Below are positions 6,212 to 10,128 of a DNA stretch of 10,128 bases, one piece after another. Within the stretch, counting starts at the first letter, position 1; the number at the start of each line of letters is the position of its first letter. The notes beneath the pieces were generated by a model, which saw only the letters and a program-made list of their open reading frames with translations, was not told where the DNA came from and did not search any database. The position numbers and the translations under genes were made by a program. The DNA is taken from assembly GCA_002256535.1 (NCBI GenBank), contig NMUJ01000034.1, positions 1 through 10,128 of the forward strand, in the 5' to 3' direction. The DNA comes from Caldifarciminota bacterium 4484_18. GTDB taxonomy: Bacteria > Hydrothermota > UBA3073 > NMUJ01.

Positions 6212-7739
6212 CTATACCCCCCTGAACGATGCGCTCTACTACCACATGTATGTTGGCCATAATATCGCCAGCTATTACACTATATGGGGTAAGTTTACTA
6301 TCGGCTATCCTACCAGCTTCTCCATGTATGTACACACCCAATAGTGCAGCATCGAACACGTTTACACCCATACCCATGAGGCCACCTATTATCCCACTCA
6401 ATACGTCACCACTACCTGCGGTGGCGAGCGCCGAATCATAGACTGGATTAATGTACACCTTACCCTGGTGTGCGATAAGTGTGGGTGCACCTTTTAATAC
6501 TATTACACCTGTTATTTCACGTGATAGCTCATGTGTCAAGTTAAGTGGAGCTTTCAGTATCTCATCGACCTTTTTGTTGATAAGACGTGACAGTTCACCT
6601 GGATGTGGGGTTACCACGAAGGGTGCTTTAATACGTGTGATGTCTTGCCAGCATAGGTTATTCAACCCATCCGCATCTATGAGCATAGGTACATGTTCGT
6701 TGTGCTCTATGATTTTGAGTATCAGCTCACGTAATGTGTGTGCCCTACCAAGGCCTGGCCCTATGACTAATGCGTTCATGTTGTCCAACATATTGAGTAA
6801 CAGATCAGATGCATCTACACTGAGTAGCATATCCTCAGTCTCTGGCAGCGGTATGGTTACCACTTCTGTAGCTTTAACCTCTAAGATGGGGTTTAAACTT
6901 CTGGGTATAGCTAAATATACGAGGCCAGCACCTATTTTAAGTGCGGATAGGCTTGCGAGTGTTGCCGCACCGGTGAACCCCGGCGATCCCGCAATTATTA
7001 AAACTTTACCAAATGTACCTTTGTGCCCCCAAGCGGGGCGGTTGGGTAGTAAGTTGGCGATTACTTCACAGTCAACAATATGTACATCAGCTATATCTTC
7101 GAACATCACACCGAGATCGATCACCTTAAGCTCACCCACGTAGTCGATAGCGGGAGGGAAGAAGAACCCCACCTTAGGTAATCCCATCGTACATGTGAGG
7201 TCAGCTTTTACTGCAATGTCTGCTACCTCGCCAGTGTATGCATCCACCCCCGATGGTATATCGATTGCCACCTTACGTGCGGGATGTACGTTTATCCTTG
7301 CGATCACCTCACGAAATAGTGGAGCCAACTGCCCCTTAAATCCTGTACCGAAAATTGCATCCACTATTATATCCCAACCTTTCTGCCATGGTACAGTATC
7401 GGCTGACTCGATAAGCTTTATATCAAACCGCAGCTGACGTAGGATGTTGAGGTTGGTGAGTGCATCACCTCTCAGATCCATTGAGAATGCGAATATGTCG
7501 ACTTCGTAACCCATGGTTTTAAGCCACCTTCCAACTGCAAGCCCGTCACCTCCGTTGTTACCTCTACCAACAAATATCGCTATTTTCTTGGGTGGTGGGT
7601 ACCTCTCTGCTATCGCGGTTGCTGTACCACGTGCAGCGTTTTCCATCAATACGATACCGGGTATGCTTAGCTCATTAATTGCCCAGCTATCCAGCTTACG
7701 CATCTCGTCTGGTGTTACGACCTGTTTACGCCATATCAT
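6180..7739 (-). CDS. nnr: Bifunctional NAD(P)H-hydrate epimerase / ADP-dependent NAD(P)H-hydrate dehydratase
   Basis: This 519-residue enzyme repairs NADHX and NADPHX, the damaged hydrates of NADH and NADPH. The N-terminal epimerase (YjeF_N, about 1-215) shows VGRGNNGGDGLAVGRWL (57-73), DAIFGTGFKGQL (127-138) and DIPSGVDAYTG (160-170). The C-terminal ribokinase-like dehydratase (about 235-505) shows GTFGKVLIIAGSPGFTGAA (241-259), IGPGLG (326-331), DADGLN (355-360), TPHPGELSRL (377-386) and TAGSGDVLSGIIGG (440-453) with the catalytic Asp of GSGD at 445. The length equals that of E. coli YjeF/Nnr. I chose ATG 7739, which has a G-rich Shine-Dalgarno at 7744-7748. An ATG at 7772 would overlap mutS2 and add 11 unconserved residues. 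The gene follows mutS2 by 8 nt and overlaps the start of glnA by 32 nt. Confidence 0.95.
   Translation of the reverse strand: MIWRKQVVTPDEMRKLDSWAINELSIPGIVLMENAARGTATAIAERYPPPKKIAIFVGRGNNGGDGLAVGRWLKTMGYEVDIFAFSMDLRGDALTNLNILRQLRFDIKLIESADTVPWQKGWDIIVDAIFGTGFKGQLAPLFREVIARINVHPARKVAIDIPSGVDAYTGEVADIAVKADLTCTMGLPKVGFFFPPAIDYVGELKVIDLGVMFEDIADVHIVDCEVIANLLPNRPAWGHKGTFGKVLIIAGSPGFTGAATLASLSALKIGAGLVYLAIPRSLNPILEVKATEVVTIPLPETEDMLLSVDASDLLLNMLDNMNALVIGPGLGRAHTLRELILKIIEHNEHVPMLIDADGLNNLCWQDITRIKAPFVVTPHPGELSRLINKKVDEILKAPLNLTHELSREITGVIVLKGAPTLIAHQGKVYINPVYDSALATAGSGDVLSGIIGGLMGMGVNVFDAALLGVYIHGEAGRIADSKLTPYSVIAGDIMANIHVVVERIVQGGIDGGIIRRGTQ
6217..6222 (-). promoter_or_regulatory. G-rich Shine-Dalgarno of glnA, inside the end of nnr
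   Basis: A run of six G on the minus strand lies 5 nt before the glnA ATG (6211), within the last codons of nnr. The following TATA matches the nnr start context. It supports ATG 6211 as the glnA start and independent ribosome loading. Confidence 0.55.
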
Positions 7740-7742
7740 TAT

Positions 7743-7749
7743 ACCCCCT
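7743..7749 (-). promoter_or_regulatory. G-rich Shine-Dalgarno of nnr, overlapping the mutS2 stop codon
   Basis: Minus-strand AGGGGGT lies just upstream of the nnr ATG, with the G run 4 nt before it, and shares bases with the mutS2 TAG (7750-7748). It supports ATG 7739 rather than the in-frame ATG at 7772. A terminating mutS2 ribosome would stop on this site. Confidence 0.6.
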
Positions 7750-10027
7750 AAGCGGGTTTGAGGTAAACCCATGTTACACCATCACCACCCTCGGCGGGTG
7801 CCCCAGGTGCGAAGCTTGCCACCCGTGGATCTTTTGCTAACCTTTCTCTTATGGCAGTTAATAGTATACCTTTACCTATACCGTGCGATATTTTGAACAT
7901 CTCCACACCCAACAGTTGTGCATCATCGATATATTTATCGAGCCGTCTCAGTGCTTCCTCACGTGTAGCCCCATGTAGATCCAACACCGGTGGTAGATCG
8001 CGTTTGTGGCTTAGTTTTAGCTTCACTTTGGGTTGCTCCACCTCATAGGTGCCGACTTTCTCCAGGTACGTAAGTTTCAACCTAAGCGTGACATTGTTGA
8101 CACGTACGATGGCTTCGTCGTCTTTGATATCCTCAACTTTACCGTAGATACCGAGTGTCTTCACCAATACCTTATCACCTTTGTTTAGCGTATGTGGATG
8201 CACAGGTTCGTCCTCTGCTACGGGTTCAAGCAGTTTGTGGATTGTGGATTTCACCTTGCGGATAGATTCTTTGCTGGCTTGATGTTCACGTATCTCACGG
8301 ATGAGGTTCTCGATTATAGCACGCCCTTCGAGTAGTGCCTCACGCTTTATTTTGGCAGCTTCACGAAGGATATTACGTGCTTTCTCCTCTCTGATGGAAA
8401 GGGTGGCTTCCTTCGATTTTAACGTTGTTTCTTTCTCGAGCAGTTCACGGTGTTTCATCTCCCAGTACGTGCGTTGCTCCTCCAACGTACGTAGTAGCTG
8501 GTCTAACCGCATAGTCTTGGGGTCCATCAACGAGTATGCGCGTTTGAGAATAATGTCAGGTACGTGTAAGCGGCTTGCAAGCTCTAACCCATACGAGCTG
8601 CTTGCCGTACCTATGGTCAACCGATACGTGGGTACACCATCCCTGAAACCCATGGCACCGTTCTCCATACCGTCGGCATTCGCTACCCATGCCTTTAGCT
8701 TAGAGTAATGGGTGGTGACCAATGTTTTGATACCCTTTGCCACGAAGCGCTCCATGAATGCGAAACCCAATGCGCTACCCTCTTCGGGAGAGGTACCGCG
8801 GCCGATCTCGTCAATAAGTGCAAGCGATCTGGATGTAGCCTCTCGATATATGGTTTTGAGCCCCTCTATGTGAGCAGATGATGTCGATAGATCATAACCT
8901 ACTGGTAACTCTTCACCTATATCGACAAATATTCTATCCCAGATTGGTATTTCACTGTCTTCACTCAACGGTGCTGGTATACCAGAGAGTACCATTAATG
9001 ATATTAAGCCGACCGTCTTCAGGGCTACAGTTTTACCGCCCATGTTTGGGCCTGTGATAAGCAGTAACGTGAAGCCTCTACCTACCTCGATATCCAACGG
9101 TATAACTTCTTTCTGATAGATGAGCAGTGGATGACGTGCTTCACGCATTATGAGCGGGTTGCCGGGCTCAACTACCTTCGGTATGTGGGCATCCATTTCA
9201 AGTGCTAACTTAGCCTTGGCGTGGGTGAGGTCCAGCTTACCCATGAGTATGAGGTCATGCTCTATGGGTAGACGGTTTGTACGTAACTGGCCCATGATCT
9301 CCAATATGATTCGTAGCTCTTCAACCTCCTTCTCTTTTTGGAGTTCGAGCAACTCATTGTTTAAGTGCAGTACAGCCATGGGTTCAACGAATGCTGTGTG
9401 TTCGGTAGCTGATAACGCTATGGTGATACCTCTTATTTTGCTCTGTGCACCCATCTTCACCGGTATCACGTAGCGTCCCAACCGCTGCACGATTATGGGT
9501 TCCTGTAGATAGGGTAGCTGCAAGTAATCGCTTAGCTTGTAGCGGATGGCCTCCTCGAGCTCACGTATGCGACGCAATATTGACGTGAGTTTGGGTGACG
9601 AGGAAGGTTTGACACCATTCTCGTCAACATGTTGACGTATTTTGTTTGCTGGTACATCCACCGGTAATATGTTGGTGCTTAACTCGTATAGTAGCGGAAA
9701 CTCCTTGCTGAATAAGCGGTTGAGCTCGCTGATACTATCAGCCCAGCTAACGAATGCGAGTAACTGCTCAACCGGAGGTGGGTCACCTTTATCCAATGAT
9801 TGTAACAACTTAAGTACCTCCCCATCCGAGGGTATCGGTAACTCACCATGTTGATGACGCCATTCCATCACCTCGCGGGTGAAGTTCAACCGATACTCAA
9901 TGGACGGTTTATCCTGGAGTGGAGAAAGTTCGTCCACCAGCTGCTTACCTTTATGGGTTACACACAAACTACGTAGCTTGGATTTGATCCTGTCAAATTC
10001 GAGGATCTCCTCGATAGGGCGTGGCAT
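7748..10027 (-). CDS. mutS2: MutS2 protein (ATPase with KOW-like and Smr domains)
   Basis: This 759-residue protein is close to the usual MutS2 length. The core and clamp region (about 1-310) lacks the mismatch-recognition domain of MutS1. The ABC-type ATPase has Walker A GPNMGGKT (326-333), the signature region DLSTSSAHIEGL (379-390), Walker B ALIDEIGRGT (403-412) and the switch TTHYSKLKAW (438-447). GTASSSYGLELASRL (473-487) leads to a long coiled coil (about 490-600). A KOW-like beta domain follows (about 614-658, LNKGDKVLVKTLGIYGKV). The C-terminal Smr domain has LDLHG (682-686) and HGIGKG (715-720). Family members suppress recombination, and B. subtilis MutS2 also acts on collided ribosomes. 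I chose ATG 10027 because family proteins begin at about 'EILEFDRIKSKL' and it shares its A with the rpsU stop (TAATG). A GTG at 10069 would lie inside rpsU. Confidence 0.95.
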   Translation of the reverse strand: MPRPIEEILEFDRIKSKLRSLCVTHKGKQLVDELSPLQDKPSIEYRLNFTREVMEWRHQHGELPIPSDGEVLKLLQSLDKGDPPPVEQLLAFVSWADSISELNRLFSKEFPLLYELSTNILPVDVPANKIRQHVDENGVKPSSSPKLTSILRRIRELEEAIRYKLSDYLQLPYLQEPIIVQRLGRYVIPVKMGAQSKIRGITIALSATEHTAFVEPMAVLHLNNELLELQKEKEVEELRIILEIMGQLRTNRLPIEHDLILMGKLDLTHAKAKLALEMDAHIPKVVEPGNPLIMREARHPLLIYQKEVIPLDIEVGRGFTLLLITGPNMGGKTVALKTVGLISLMVLSGIPAPLSEDSEIPIWDRIFVDIGEELPVGYDLSTSSAHIEGLKTIYREATSRSLALIDEIGRGTSPEEGSALGFAFMERFVAKGIKTLVTTHYSKLKAWVANADGMENGAMGFRDGVPTYRLTIGTASSSYGLELASRLHVPDIILKRAYSLMDPKTMRLDQLLRTLEEQRTYWEMKHRELLEKETTLKSKEATLSIREEKARNILREAAKIKREALLEGRAIIENLIREIREHQASKESIRKVKSTIHKLLEPVAEDEPVHPHTLNKGDKVLVKTLGIYGKVEDIKDDEAIVRVNNVTLRLKLTYLEKVGTYEVEQPKVKLKLSHKRDLPPVLDLHGATREEALRRLDKYIDDAQLLGVEMFKISHGIGKGILLTAIRERLAKDPRVASFAPGAPAEGGDGVTWVYLKPA

Positions 10028-10128
10028 TACGGCTTTTTGCTGGCGAGGCGTGCCTTCTTGCGTTCCCACTCTTTCTTAAGTTTGATCTTCCTTCTTATTT
10101 CGCTGGGTTTCTCATATACCTGATGTTT
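10027..10128 (-). CDS. rpsU: Small ribosomal subunit protein bS21, C-terminal part, truncated by window edge
   Basis: The last 33 codons and the TAA stop are visible; the start lies beyond the right edge. The fragment reads VYEKPSEIRRKIKLKKEWER and then a very basic tail ending LASKKP. YEKPSEIRRK is the recognisable bS21 motif and the strongly basic end is typical. bS21 sits on the 30S platform near the anti-Shine-Dalgarno region of 16S rRNA and assists initiation. The stop shares its last base with the mutS2 ATG (TAATG, 10029-10025). rpsU is the most upstream gene visible in the leftward operon, so the operon promoter must lie outside the window or within this partial gene. Confidence 0.88.
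   Translation of the reverse strand, partial: KHQVYEKPSEIRRKIKLKKEWERKKARLASKKP

Noticed and set aside
6451..7143. Plus-strand open frame (230 codons) opposite nnr
   Set aside because: It is antisense to conserved nnr motifs, with no recognisable domain or ribosome-binding site.
10028..10069. Longer mutS2 start (GTG at 10069)
   Set aside because: The 14 extra residues overlap the rpsU coding tail and have no MutS2 similarity; ATG 10027 fits the family N-terminus and the coupled TAATG.
1..10128. Mobile element, phage, CRISPR or defence island
   Set aside because: No transposase, integrase, terminal repeats, spaced direct repeats or defence-type domains are visible; all genes are conserved housekeeping types except the 81-residue protein.

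Overview
This is a gene-dense stretch of a bacterial chromosome. Ribosomal protein bS21, RecX, MutS2 and Shine-Dalgarno sequences mark it as bacterial. THEP1, a full-length PolX with a PHP domain and Lys/Glu-rich proteins lean towards a thermophile. The truncated subtilase at the left edge has an N-terminal layout I associate with the FCB group and candidate phyla such as WOR-3. That placement is an impression from family resemblance, not a result. No mobile element, CRISPR array, rRNA or tRNA is visible.

Layout: (1) 1-569, minus strand: the start of a secreted subtilisin-like (S8) peptidase, cut off at the window edge. (2) 570-693: a divergent promoter region, the only intergenic gap of any size. 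(3) 694-3160, plus strand: a three-gene operon encoding an 81-residue alpha/beta protein of unknown role, DNA polymerase X (PolX) and the NTPase THEP1. The start and stop codons overlap at both junctions. (4) 10128-3128, minus strand: a six-gene operon transcribed leftward in the order rpsU (partial), mutS2, nnr, glnA, recX, nfeD. Its junctions are overlaps or gaps of at most 8 nt. The two operons converge, and their last genes overlap by 33 bp with no terminator visible.

Together the genes cover DNA repair and recombination (polX, recX, mutS2), translation and ribosome quality control (rpsU, possibly mutS2), metabolite repair (nnr), nitrogen assimilation (glnA) and membrane proteolysis (nfeD). 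Most is conserved housekeeping content, and I see no convincing new defence or mobile system. The points most worth a second look are: a glutamine synthetase lacking about 40 C-terminal residues; translational coupling of mutS2 to rpsU; a small uncharacterised protein locked to polX and THEP1; an apparently leaderless promoter on the subtilase gene; and an nfeD gene without its usual slipin/stomatin neighbour.
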